Source: a virus. Taken from it: a DNA stretch of 20,976 bases. The notes below the pieces were generated by a model. That model saw nothing but the letters and a program-made list of their open reading frames with translations, had not been told where the DNA came from and did no database searches. The position numbers and the translations under genes are program-made. Shown piece by piece: positions 11,680 through 20,700 of the stretch. The stretch spans positions 1 to 20,976 of IMG/VR virus record IMGVR_UViG_3300011115_000854; one strand, given 5' to 3'. The stretch's first letter is position 1. Each line of letters begins with the position of its first letter.

Positions 11680-11707
11680 TTGACTTTGCTGCAGTTCATG
11701 GTATAAT
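11680..11707 (+). promoter_or_regulatory. Sigma70-type promoter for 11727-12996
   Basis: TTGACT (11680-11685), 16-bp spacer, perfect TATAAT (11702-11707). A normal leader with AAAGGAAA before the ATG at 11727 follows. Confidence 0.75.
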
Positions 11708-11726
11708 ATGACAAAGGAAACATACA

Positions 11727-12026
11727 ATGAACGTTCAACTATTTAGACTAAACTCAGGCGAAGAAATTTTGACTCGATACGAAGAAACCGAAACAGGCTA
11801 TGTCTTTAAAGACCCAGCAGTTTTAATTCCAATGGAACAAGGGCAAATTGGTATGATGCCTTGGATGATGTATACTGATATTTCTAACGGTGTTACTATT
11901 CCAAAATCATTTATTGTGTTTCATGTTAGCCCAGTAGCTGCATTGAAGAATCAATATGATGCTAACCTCAATAAAGGGATCGTTGCTCCTTCGAAGTCAT
12001 CGAAGTTAAAGTTGACGATGGATTAA
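11727..12026 (+). CDS. Small Sm-like phage protein
   Basis: A 99-residue protein. VQLFRLNSGEEILTRYEETETGYVFKDPAVLIPM resembles the start of small conserved cyanophage proteins whose beta-strand pattern recalls Sm/Hfq-like folds (residues 1-45); the SGEEI turn and the later TIPKSFIVFHV strand fit. Sm-like proteins bind RNA as rings, but that activity has not been shown for this phage family as far as I know. It has a good ribosome site (AAAGGAAA) and a sigma70-type promoter, which points to early or middle expression, and heads a run with the deaminase-like and SPOUT genes. With an RNA methyltransferase and a tRNA downstream, an RNA-related role is attractive but unproven. Confidence 0.7.
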   Translation: MNVQLFRLNSGEEILTRYEETETGYVFKDPAVLIPMEQGQIGMMPWMMYTDISNGVTIPKSFIVFHVSPVAALKNQYDANLNKGIVAPSKSSKLKLTMD

Positions 12027-12027
12027 A

Positions 12028-12408
12028 TTGGATATTGACACGATAACTAAACTTTATGTTCCTATTGCCAAACCTATATCAATGGCAATGGAAAGACAAA
12101 AGAAACATATTTCTATTATTTTATATAAAAAAGAAATTGTTGCTATTGGTCAGAATGAGTATAAGACTCACCCACAAAGTGTAAAACTTGGTTATAGGTA
12201 TCCTGAGATGCATTCTGAGTTAGATGCATTCAGAAAAATCCCAAGAAGTTATCGTGATAAAAAATTAATCCTTCTTAATTTTAGATTTAATCGGTTTGGT
12301 GTTTATAGAAATGCTAAACCATGCCCAATATGTCACAAATGGTGTGCTGATATTTTTCATGACATCTATTACACAAGTGATGACGGAATTCTTAAATTAG
12401 AGGATTAA
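12028..12408 (+). CDS. Zinc-dependent deaminase-fold protein, TTG start
   Basis: A 126-residue protein with the two hallmark motifs of the cytidine/deoxycytidylate/tRNA-adenosine deaminase superfamily: HSE at residues 62-64 (zinc ligand and proton-shuttling Glu) and PCPIC at 98-102 (two further zinc ligands). A fourth Cys is at 106. The strand ISIILYKKEIVAIGQNEYKTHP fits the first beta strands of the fold. The domain is minimal and the motif spacing is compact, so the substrate (nucleotide, or a base in RNA) cannot be told. The frame begins with TTG one base after the upstream stop; the alternative ATG at 12082 would remove the first 18 residues but keep the fold. It is in line with the Sm-like and methyltransferase genes. 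Confidence 0.75.
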   Translation: MDIDTITKLYVPIAKPISMAMERQKKHISIILYKKEIVAIGQNEYKTHPQSVKLGYRYPEMHSELDAFRKIPRSYRDKKLILLNFRFNRFGVYRNAKPCPICHKWCADIFHDIYYTSDDGILKLED

Positions 12409-12411
12409 CCA

Positions 12412-12996
12412 ATGGAAACACGTAACATAATTGATCATTATCATTATTGGGAACATGATGCGATATTATCCGATTTGGACGATAAGCGTTTTAATTATTC
12501 AGTTGTCTGTTGTAATATTGGCAATGATTTTAATATTGCTACCGTTATACGAAACGCTAATGCATTTTTGGCGAAAGAAGTAATTATCTATGGCAACAAA
12601 AAATATGATAGGCGCGGCACTGTTGGCACTCATCATTATACCAATTTTCGTCATGTACGAACTATTGATGATTTTGGATCGTTTATTGAATCCAAATCAT
12701 GTGACACCGGAGGACAGATCCGACTCATAGGAATTGATAATGTTCCTAATGCGAAGGATGTGAGTACATATGAGTTTGACCCTAACATTCATTATATAAT
12801 GATTTTTGGACAAGAACAAATTGGTGTACCAGCAGAAATTTTAAATATCTGTAATGATATTTTGTATATTCCACAGTACGGTTCTGTGCGAAGTATTAAT
12901 GTTGGTACTGCCAGTGGAATTTTGATGAATTCTTATTGTTCCAAAATCACACACTCTGGGCCTCGGAGTATAAAAATTTGGGGCTTTTTTGCTTGA
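12412..12996 (+). CDS. SPOUT (TrmH/SpoU-type) RNA 2'-O-methyltransferase
   Basis: A 194-residue protein with all three SpoU motifs: NDFNIATVIRNANAFLAKEV (residues 38-57, conserved Arg47), IFGQEQIGVP (131-140) and IPQYGSVRSINVGTASGI (153-170), which form the knotted SAM-binding site. Family members methylate a ribose 2'-OH in tRNA or rRNA using SAM. It lacks any extra substrate-binding domain, so the target is open; the tRNA-Gln that begins inside its stop region, and the deaminase-like gene four bases upstream, suggest tRNA. The ATG is preceded by GAGG. The last 14 residues extend beyond the usual end of the fold and run through a hairpin and T-run. The stop codon lies inside the tRNA acceptor arm. 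Confidence 0.88.
   Translation: METRNIIDHYHYWEHDAILSDLDDKRFNYSVVCCNIGNDFNIATVIRNANAFLAKEVIIYGNKKYDRRGTVGTHHYTNFRHVRTIDDFGSFIESKSCDTGGQIRLIGIDNVPNAKDVSTYEFDPNIHYIMIFGQEQIGVPAEILNICNDILYIPQYGSVRSINVGTASGILMNSYCSKITHSGPRSIKIWGFFA
12960..12990 (+). terminator. Possible weak terminator inside the methyltransferase 3' end
   Basis: GCCTC and GGGGC can pair (5 bp, one G-T) around 15 bases, followed by six T residues. The stem is short and the loop long, so it may be fortuitous. If it works, it would limit read-through into the tRNA. Confidence 0.25.
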
Positions 12997-13060
12997 TGGT
13001 GTAACGGTAGCACCGAACCCTTTGAAGGTTTTTGTTTAGGTTCGAATCCTAATCAAGCAA
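12990..13060 (+). tRNA. tRNA-Gln (anticodon UUG)
   Basis: A complete cloverleaf. Acceptor stem TGCTTGA (12990-12996) pairs with TCAAGCA (13053-13059); D arm 12999-13013; anticodon stem GAACC/GGTTT with loop CTTTGAA, anticodon TTG at 13022-13024; T arm TTAGG-TTCGAAT-CCTAA (13036-13052). It starts with U1, as tRNA-Gln usually does, and the discriminator is A. CCA is not encoded. UUG reads CAA, the Gln codon favoured by the AT-rich genes here. It overlaps the end of the SPOUT gene by seven bases. Confidence 0.92.
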
Positions 13061-13062
13061 TT

Positions 13063-13070
13063 GATAAATA
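13063..13070 (+). promoter_or_regulatory. Late promoter-like octamer after the tRNA
   Basis: GATAAATA (one mismatch to TATAAATA), three bases after the tRNA. Six bases further on is the ATA codon at 13077, the proposed start of the DUF5856-like gene, the same register as at 9267-9281. Confidence 0.45.
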
Positions 13071-13076
13071 TCTGGT

Positions 13077-13436
13077 ATACAAATAATCACACCACTATTA
13101 ACCCTGCAGAATCAATTGAGACTGCTTCACTGGCAAACTAAGTCCTATTCCGAGCATAAAGCCTTGGGACGCGCCTACGAGGCTCTAGACGGCATTGTAG
13201 ACAACTTTGTAGAGACTTACTTCGGTAAATATGGGAACGTTAACGCCAAAGAAACTTTTAAGATTAATATTGAAAATTATTCAGATAAAAATGTTAAAGA
13301 AGTTCTCCAAGATGGTATTCGATATCTTGAAAATATGACAACAAATTTGTCAGAAAATGACACAGAACTACTAAATATCAGAGATGAGATGCTTGCTGTT
13401 CTCCAGCATACAAAGTATCTGCTTCGTCTGACATGA
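13077..13436 (+). CDS. DUF5856-like cyanophage protein, start codon uncertain
   Basis: A helical protein of about 119 residues. LHWQTKSYSEHKALGRAYEALDGIVDNFVETYFGKYG is typical of a conserved family in T4-like marine phages (DUF5856 type, resembling ferritin/Dps-like helical bundles); its function is not established. The obvious start, TTG at 13116, would remove most of the first helix. The frame stays open upstream to 13068 and encodes IQIITPLLTLQNQLR, which fits the first helix of the family (a run ending LQNQLR before HWQT), but it contains no ATG, GTG or TTG. I therefore place the start at ATA 13077, six bases after a late promoter-like octamer; this is a proposal. A base error is the alternative. 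It overlaps the next gene by four bases. Confidence 0.65.
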   Translation: MQIITPLLTLQNQLRLLHWQTKSYSEHKALGRAYEALDGIVDNFVETYFGKYGNVNAKETFKINIENYSDKNVKEVLQDGIRYLENMTTNLSENDTELLNIRDEMLAVLQHTKYLLRLT

Positions 13437-13747
13437 AAATAACAGAACTAACCTACGAAATCCGTTTGTTGGCTCGCAAAGAAATAGATCCTTCTCGTAA
13501 GGATCTATTTTACCAAGTAGCTAGTCTACTTGAATATACAGATGACCTTGTGAAACAATGCGATCTAGCAGTTTGTGATGGACTTAAGTCTGGCACGGGC
13601 CCCATTGATTTGAACGGGGAACAAATATGCCCTGTGGACAAAGAAGTTTTGGGAATGATGGATGATTTCATCACCGAACTTATCCACAAAGGTTATTTTC
13701 CCCAAGAAGATCGATGGGAAGAAATAAGAAAATTAGACGCAGCGTAA
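13433..13747 (+). CDS. Hypothetical helical protein
   Basis: A 104-residue protein of unknown function, mostly helical, moderately acidic, with no motif I recognise. Its ATG overlaps the stop of the DUF5856-like gene (ATGA), so the two are co-translated. Two Cys in the centre (VKQCDLAVCDG) and a third at QICPVDKE are the only notable residues. The C terminus overlaps the converging gene 13733-14329 by 15 bases. Confidence 0.7.
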   Translation: MKITELTYEIRLLARKEIDPSRKDLFYQVASLLEYTDDLVKQCDLAVCDGLKSGTGPIDLNGEQICPVDKEVLGMMDDFITELIHKGYFPQEDRWEEIRKLDAA

Positions 13748-14329
13748 TAAGGCTGTTCTAATATTCTTGGGTAGCGTGCTATGACTCTGGGCCTTAAAAT
13801 TTGAAGGCATGGTTTTTTGCACTGCTTTATTCTTATAAGGGTTCTTTTTAAACATCCAAAATTTGCGTGTCTCTTCCATAATAAAATGGGTATAGATATA
13901 GCAATTTGCTTGCTTGATATACTTCTTTTTGTCAATCGGAAGATCGTACTTGTGTATCAATTTTACAGCAAATTGTTCGCATTCACGTTCCATCTTACGA
14001 ACCCAGTAAAATGCCTTTTTAATAGTTTTAACGGAATATTCTTTTCCACCAAACCAATCAACTACAATAGAACAATGTCTATCGGCTGTATTGTAAATTT
14101 TTGATTTTTGAATCCATTGTAAAAAATGGCAATATTCATGTAAGAGCACATCTAAAAAATTTGGTGCTTTTCGGGCTACAGAAATTGTTATGTTATTGTC
14201 ATCAAAACATCCGGAACAACGACTACCCTCAACATTTATTGCTTTACCGCGCCCTATGACCAATTTTCCATTGTAAAGTTTTAAATGTTTACGTACATGG
14301 GAGACAAACTGACGGTGTTTGTAAGTCAT
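13733..14329 (-). CDS. HExxH zinc metalloprotease-like protein
   Basis: A 198-residue basic protein. VLLHEYCHFLQW at residues 61-72 contains the zinc-protease motif HExxH (64-68), and ERECEQFA (114-121) about 50 residues later can supply a third Glu ligand, as in gluzincin-type peptidases. A Cys pair (38, 41) lies before the motif. The C-terminal 45 residues are very basic. Substrate unknown; a role in processing of host or virion proteins is possible. I start it at 14329: GGAGG precedes this ATG and CATAAATA, a late promoter-like octamer, lies further up at 14353-14360. The frame extends to a TTG at 14413, but that would lie upstream of the promoter. Unlike most late genes here, this one has a normal leader. 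Confidence 0.7.
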   Translation of the reverse strand: MTYKHRQFVSHVRKHLKLYNGKLVIGRGKAINVEGSRCSGCFDDNNITISVARKAPNFLDVLLHEYCHFLQWIQKSKIYNTADRHCSIVVDWFGGKEYSVKTIKKAFYWVRKMERECEQFAVKLIHKYDLPIDKKKYIKQANCYIYTHFIMEETRKFWMFKKNPYKNKAVQKTMPSNFKAQSHSTLPKNIRTALLRCV

Positions 14330-14352
14330 GGCGTAGGAGCCTCCGTTAGAAC

Positions 14353-14360
14353 TATTTATG
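14353..14360 (-). promoter_or_regulatory. Late promoter-like octamer for 13733-14329
   Basis: CATAAATA on the minus strand (one mismatch to TATAAATA). The predicted start near 14347 gives an 18-base leader containing GGAGG, which also folds as GGAG-GC-TCCT. Confidence 0.5.
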
Positions 14361-14406
14361 AATAAAACTACCCCAAAAGACAATATTTTTTTATTAAAAT
14401 AAGGGC

Positions 14407-14435
14407 TTGACAATACCCTTGATTTGTATTATAAT
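14407..14435 (+). promoter_or_regulatory. Perfect consensus sigma70 promoter
   Basis: TTGACA (14407-14412), 17-bp spacer, TATAAT (14430-14435): a full match to the bacterial consensus with ideal spacing. It drives the small gene at 14460. Confidence 0.9.
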
Positions 14436-14459
14436 ATGCAATATAGAAAGGTTACTAAT

Positions 14460-14696
14460 ATGAATGTTACTAATATCAAGCGTCCGACTAAGATTCAGCG
14501 TGTTTGCAACTATATGTCACGGGGAAACACCCTGACTGAGGGCAAGGCACGATCCATGTTCAAGATTCGAAATGTCCGTGCCACGATGAGCGATCTTCGT
14601 GAAGCATTTGACACCTTCGGTCATCGTATGGACGTGGTTCGTGAGACCAAGAAGGGTCGTACCTTCTACCGTCTGCAAAATACGCGTTCCCGCTAA
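14460..14696 (+). CDS. Small winged-helix-like DNA-binding protein
   Basis: A 78-residue basic protein. TKIQRVCNYMSRGNTLTEGKARSMF... (10-35) reads as helix, turn, helix, followed by NVRATMSDLREAF (38-50) as a recognition helix and MDVVRETKKGRTFYRL (57-72) as a two-strand wing. Proteins of this size and pattern occur in T4-like cyanophages and are thought to bind DNA; a regulator is the likely role, by inference. The start is the ATG at 14460, with AGAAAGG upstream; the frame opens further back only inside the promoter. It sits alone between a perfect sigma70 promoter and a strong terminator, so it should be made early and in quantity. Its codons are much richer in G and C at third positions than those of the neighbouring genes. 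Confidence 0.75.
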   Translation: MNVTNIKRPTKIQRVCNYMSRGNTLTEGKARSMFKIRNVRATMSDLREAFDTFGHRMDVVRETKKGRTFYRLQNTRSR

Positions 14697-14723
14697 ACTT
14701 TCAAAAAAGTTTAGCCTTTCAAA

Positions 14724-14752
14724 AACCACTCCAGTAATGGGGTGGTTTTTTA
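14724..14752 (+). terminator. Strong intrinsic terminator
   Basis: AACCACTCC pairs with GGGGTGGTT (9 bp, one G-T) around AGTAAT, followed by TTTTTTATTT. It closes the unit 14407-14696. A second, weaker hairpin (TAAACT/AGTTTA) overlaps the stop codon just upstream. Confidence 0.9.
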
Positions 14753-14761
14753 TTTGGGAGA

Positions 14762-14769
14762 CCTAAATA
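14762..14769 (+). promoter_or_regulatory. Possible late promoter of the giant gene
   Basis: CCTAAATA matches the late octamer at six of eight positions (TAAATA core). The start near 14775 would give a short leader containing AGGTGA eight bases before the ATG at 14791. Confidence 0.4.
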
Positions 14770-14790
14770 GATGTAACAGGTGATTAATTT

Positions 14791-17700
14791 ATGATATCAA
14801 GAAAATGTTGTTGTACGACTTCGAATACGTGCTGTGACCCAATTTTAAAAGACCAATTCGTAACTTTATTTGATACTGAATTAGATAGCGCATGCCCAGT
14901 ATCTGATCAGGATTTAATTGTATTAAAAATTAATCGCCCTGGTGCCCAATCACATCGTAGAGAAATTTCCATAGGAACACCCCCGGTAGGTAATGGGGGA
15001 GGTCCAGGTGGTGGTGTAGGAGGAGGATCGGGGTGCCCATCGTGCTGTAGAACATGTTCTAGAGAAGGTTGTACATGCGGTCCATTGGTTCCAGGTGTTG
15101 GCAATATTAATATAGGTGGAACCCGCAGAACTGATATAGGTAAGCCATGTACAAAATGTTGTTGTATGGTTCCTAATGATTACCCTGGAGGATGTGCAGA
15201 TTCCCCCTCATGTACTGCTGGATTCCAATTTAAAAATAACAACAATACACCACAACCATCAATAAGTAATATTCCTTCGGTTTTTAAAAGTTTTGTAAAT
15301 AAAATTTTAAAAAATCCACCATCATTATTAAAACAATATAATATTCAAACTTTAGATTATTTAAACAGTGTAGAGGTTCAAAACGATAGACTTTTAAAAA
15401 CTACAGAAAAACAAATAAGAACACCTACGACAAAAACTGATTTTAAAAATGAAAGATTTAAATCAACATTAGAATTTTTAAATAGATGTAAAAAATGTTT
15501 GCAGGACAATAATATTGATATTGATTGTGTTGATAATGAGACGAATCTATTATGCCAAGGTAAAAATACTAATATTTGTGAAAATTGTTCTGAAGAATGC
15601 ATTAATTTTTGTGATCCAATTTATGGTGGAACACCACAACAAATAAAAAATAGTGAATTATTATTGAGTAATATTAATTACAAAGATAATATGTTAGCCT
15701 TAGATCCGGAGTTAGATACCACAGAAGTGTATTCTGGGACAAAAGATGTTACAAATTTAGTAAAAAGTCTTGGTGCAGGTGATTATGGTAATGATGTTAC
15801 TTTACCAGATCCAAGTCAAAAACTATGTACTAAATGTTTATTTAGTGGTGGTAACCCAGCAGCACCTCCCATTTATTTTATTTACAGATATTCTTCTTGT
15901 AATTTTATATGGTACCCACCAGAATATGTTTTTAATTACAACAGAACACCAAGTCAATGTCCAGGATATATACATCCAACAGGACCAAGAACATGTGATT
16001 ATTTTTTTGGTAGGATAAATCAAGCAGTTTCTGATGGTGCAGAAAGTGCGTTTGAAACCAGTTGCACATCAAATATATTTGATACCCCCGATAGTGGTTG
16101 TTCCAGAGATTATAATTCTTTTCCTTGTCAATGTACTCAATTTCCACATTTAAGTGGTGGAATTTATGATACTTTACAAAGACGTATTAATATTTCTAAG
16201 AAACAATTTTTTGGTGGATATATTGCAGGAAAAAATCCATTTTTACCAAAAGTAAAAATCTCGGAATTAGGGTGTTGTACTTGTTTTACCACACAAAGTA
16301 CTTATGGTCCTCCGGAGGACTGTGCGGGGTCAGCAGAGCGTTTTAATACAAAAAGAAGTAAATTTTTATCGTATCCAAAAGCAAGTGGTTGGGGTTCCAG
16401 TATACAAGCTATAGGAATTGGTTGCACCGAAGATCGAGGTACCAGCCCACCAGCTTATAATCCAAATTATAATACTAGCTGTTTTAGTCGTGGTATTTCT
16501 CCATATTTAAGTAGAATATCTATTTCGCTTTATACTTTAGCATTTGATATTTTCCATTACGGTTCAGATAATCCAGCCCAACAGGAAACTTTAGGGGCAA
16601 CCTATAGATCTTCTTCTATATTAGAAGATGGTAAAAAGTGGACGTCATTACGTTTTACTAAAATGTACAATAAAAAAGATTCTTTATACAATAAATTAGT
16701 TGGAATTGTATCTTTAGAACACCACTTTGAATCATGGGCTTATCACAGTAAAGCTCCCTTTTCTCCACAACCACCTTTGTTAATGAATCATGGTTTAATT
16801 TTATTATTACCTTATGAAAGAGCGTATGCTGGATTTGTAAAACCTTGTAGTTTTCAATATGAACCAAGAGCTGCAATGCGTTGGCAGATTCAGCGATATA
16901 CTCCACGAACTGTTATGTATGGTTCTTCTGGTGTCCCTATCTTCTTTTCGGATCTTTATGCATTTGAACATTTATCACGTGAAAAAAATATTTTAATTGA
17001 TGGTGAAACATTTAATGGTTCTAAATTTTTAGAACAGTATTATTTGTATTTTTACAATAATATTATCAAACCTTCTATTGTAGGTGAACCTTATGTTGAA
17101 CCAATAGATGTTTCAATGTATGAATATGTAAAGACATGTCTTACTGAAATGATTAGATATAATATTATCAGTATCAAAGACCACGCAAAAGATATTGCTG
17201 ATGAATTAATTGAAATACTAGACCAGATTACTGTTGAAACTATTGAAGGTGAATCTGTTGTAGTATTCCCGAATAATTTTATTAAAACACAAATTGGTGG
17301 ATCTGCTGGTTATTATTATATGATAACTTTTTTAAAGCGTTTAGTTGGTTTTGATATTGGTAATAATCCTATTACGGATTGGGCGTCACTTAAACCATAC
17401 GTAACAGCTAAAGTTATTAAGAGAATGATTAACCCAGATAGTTTGGGCACTTTAGCAAATTATAGAAAAAGTCTTCCGGGCCCAATGTTCTTAGGACCAA
17501 GAAGAGTTAAATTAATACCAACACCACTTTCATCTGGGTTAACAGCATGGGGGTGTGATCCAGAAGAAGGATGTTCTTCGTATAATCCATCTCCACTTGA
17601 TATACAATCAAATGTTAATTTAGTGTATTCTTCTGTTCATACAAATGATCTTGGTACTAATTTTGCTATTACTGTAAACGGTAAAGTTCAAATTACAGGA

Positions 17701-20700
17701 AATAATTCTGTTCCTGTATGTAATACCGATACCGATACAGCTAATTTTACAACATCTCTTGGTTGTGTCCCGTTACATTTAAGTTATGTTCAAGATCTTT
17801 TAGAAAATCCAGCAGATGCTGCTCCTGGAAGTATAGAAAAAATTTCTTGTAAAGGTAAATTTGCTGTCGCCTTGGTAAACTATGGGGCATTTCCTGTAGG
17901 AAATCATCTTGGTAATGAAAATAGCAACGATACAAATAGAAAATTAGATTCTAATTGTGGTGTTCAATGGGTTGCAAGTGGTCCTTCTGATCCAAACTAT
18001 GGTGGTATCTATCGCCAAGATCCAAGTTTTAGTTTTTGGGGAGTTTATCCGAGTTGTCCTGGTTATGGATATGGCGTTAATGATAATACATTTGCTTTAA
18101 AAACATGGGGACCAGATAATAAATATGGTATTTTTTATAATCCCCCAGGTAAATTATATTATTGTCCTTCTTCTAATGATAGTAATGTTGCACCTAACGG
18201 AATATTAAATACATTACCTTTAAAAAATAGATATAGATTTTGGATAGATGCTGCAGCAGGCGCCAAACATTGTGTTGCTATTACTGGTGATGGGTGTTTA
18301 TTTGTAACACCAGAAAGTGATAATACATACAATCAATCATCTTATGGAAAAGCACCAACCCAAGTTTCTGGTAATAGTGATTTAACATATATTGAAAACA
18401 TGCCTGTACCAGGTTATTTTAAAGATATTGACTGGAATGGAAACAGTCTTACAGAATGGAAAGCAAAACATTGCGGTGGTAATTTCCCCCGCATAAAATG
18501 TGATATTAGATGTTATTTGTATTCTATTAATAATTACGATGATTTGAATCCTGATTTTCCTTCTGGAGTTTATTCTGGTACCCCTGGGTATTTTGATATT
18601 ACACCAGAAAGACCTTTTTATACAAATGTTGGTGCCGGACAATATCACAGTATTGCTGTTTCTTCTGATCAGAATTTAAAAGTCTGGGGTAGTTATGTCA
18701 AAGTAGATCAGTCTGGTAATATTCTTGGACCAAATCAACAAGATATAACAGGTAATACTGGAATAAATCCTATACAAGCATTTTCACCAACCAATCTCAT
18801 TAATCCAGATAGATGGACGCTTGGTGGAATAACATTAGGGTGTGTAGGTCAGGATGTTAATAATCCCGATAATTATGTATATACTACCGCAACAAAAGAT
18901 CCAGCTACTATTAAAATATTTCAAGTAGATGGTGGACCTGATTATAGTCTTGCTGTAACGGGGTCAGATACACCAGTTAATGTTATTATTTGGGGACACT
19001 CAGAAATGGTTTCCGCATTAAATAATACTGTAATTTCTGGTTTAACCGGATCTGATACTAAATCTTACAACTATATTGAAAAAATTATAGCTGGTGTAAA
19101 TTCTTTTGGTGTATTGTACCGAAGACAAAATAATGCTCAAAAATTCTTAGATATTTTTACTAGACCTTCGCGTACAGCGAAATCATATGATTTTGGTGTT
19201 GATAAATTGCCATATACCGAATATGATTTTGAAGATGCTGCTCTGAGTTATGGTCATGCAATTGGTATTGTTAATAGTGGATACAGAATTAATACCTGGA
19301 AACAAAGTTCGTTTAATTCATATACAGGACATAATTTATTACAATTTAATAGTACTGGTGATCTTCCGTTATATTTCCAAAGTCAAGCTTTCTTTAGATG
19401 TGTAAAAGGACACTGGGATTTTTCCAAATGGTTATTTGGTAGATCGTGTAAGCAGTTACAGGGCGAAGAACAAGACAATGAAGTAATAAAAGAAGACAAG
19501 TGCAGTATCTACTGGAAAAAAGGTGAAGCAAATTTATGTTTTACAGGTCACCCAAAATATTATTGGATGAAACCCAATGATAGAAGATACCAAAAAGTTA
19601 CTCCATTGCACACAAGAGATCCACAAGAAGATCAAACTGGTTGTGGTCTTCTGCGCGATGAAAATGGTGACGATGGATTACAACCCGCTGATTATGGTAC
19701 AGGAAGCGGAAGTCAAACAAATGGAGATGCAAATCGTCAATTAGGTGAATTGATTGGTGGGTGCTATTCTGGTAGAGGTGATATATGTTGGGTAGGCGAT
19801 GGATCACCCAGTGCTTACCAATACACAAAACAGTCAACTCAATTAGGTACCGGTAATCGTTGTGATTGCGAAGAAGCATGTGGATGTCCACCAGAATCTG
19901 AAACTTATTATAGGTATGATTGTGGTGCACCCAATAGTTTTGAAGGACTGGGTACTATGTGTTTTGGTGATGGTGTTTACGGAAGATCTGGTTTTTCTTC
20001 AAATAAAGATTTTTTTGTTCAATCTCACAAATATTTTGGAAAAACAAAATCACGCGAAGCAGTTGAGGGCGTAGGTGGAGTATGCTGTGGTGTTGTTGAT
20101 ACAAATATAACTTATTTTTATTATGCAAAAAAATGTTTTTATTATGGTTATAATTCTACTACTGGGTTGTATGAAGTAAAAAACGCACCTTTAAAATATA
20201 GATCATATTACTGGGGTGATGGTAGAACAGGTGCAAATCCTGGTGCTACTTCGGCAGTTTATATGAATTATACGATGACTCCAGAAGATTGTATTGTAAA
20301 ATATTATCAAGTAGATTATTATATGCAATACCCAACAGTTTATGTTGGTGGAGCTCGTTTACGACAATTAAAATTAAGTTTTTACACTTCTATTAACCTC
20401 GGTCAAGGGTCACCATGTGATCAGTGTTTTTGTAACGCAAATGATCCATGTTCACCCAATAATCAATGCCCGGATACATGTTCTGGATGCAAAGATGTCA
20501 ATGCTGGTAAAAATTTACTTGGACCGGGTGGATGGATATACAATCCTGGAGCATTATGTAATAATTCTTCAATTGGTGATATAATACCAGTATACAGAGG
20601 AGGTGTTCTTAGTAGTTCAATTGCCTTGTTTGATCAAACTTTATATCTCGAAGCTGGTGCATCAACATATTTGGGACCTTTAGTAAAATTTGGTCCATAT

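Noticed and set aside
14330-14413. Upstream TTG extension of the metalloprotease-like gene
   Set aside because: It would start upstream of the late promoter octamer and inside the opposing sigma70 promoter, without a ribosome site.
15770-20074. Several short frames on both strands within the giant gene
   Set aside because: All are shadows: the main frame is open without interruption and none has a promoter or ribosome site.
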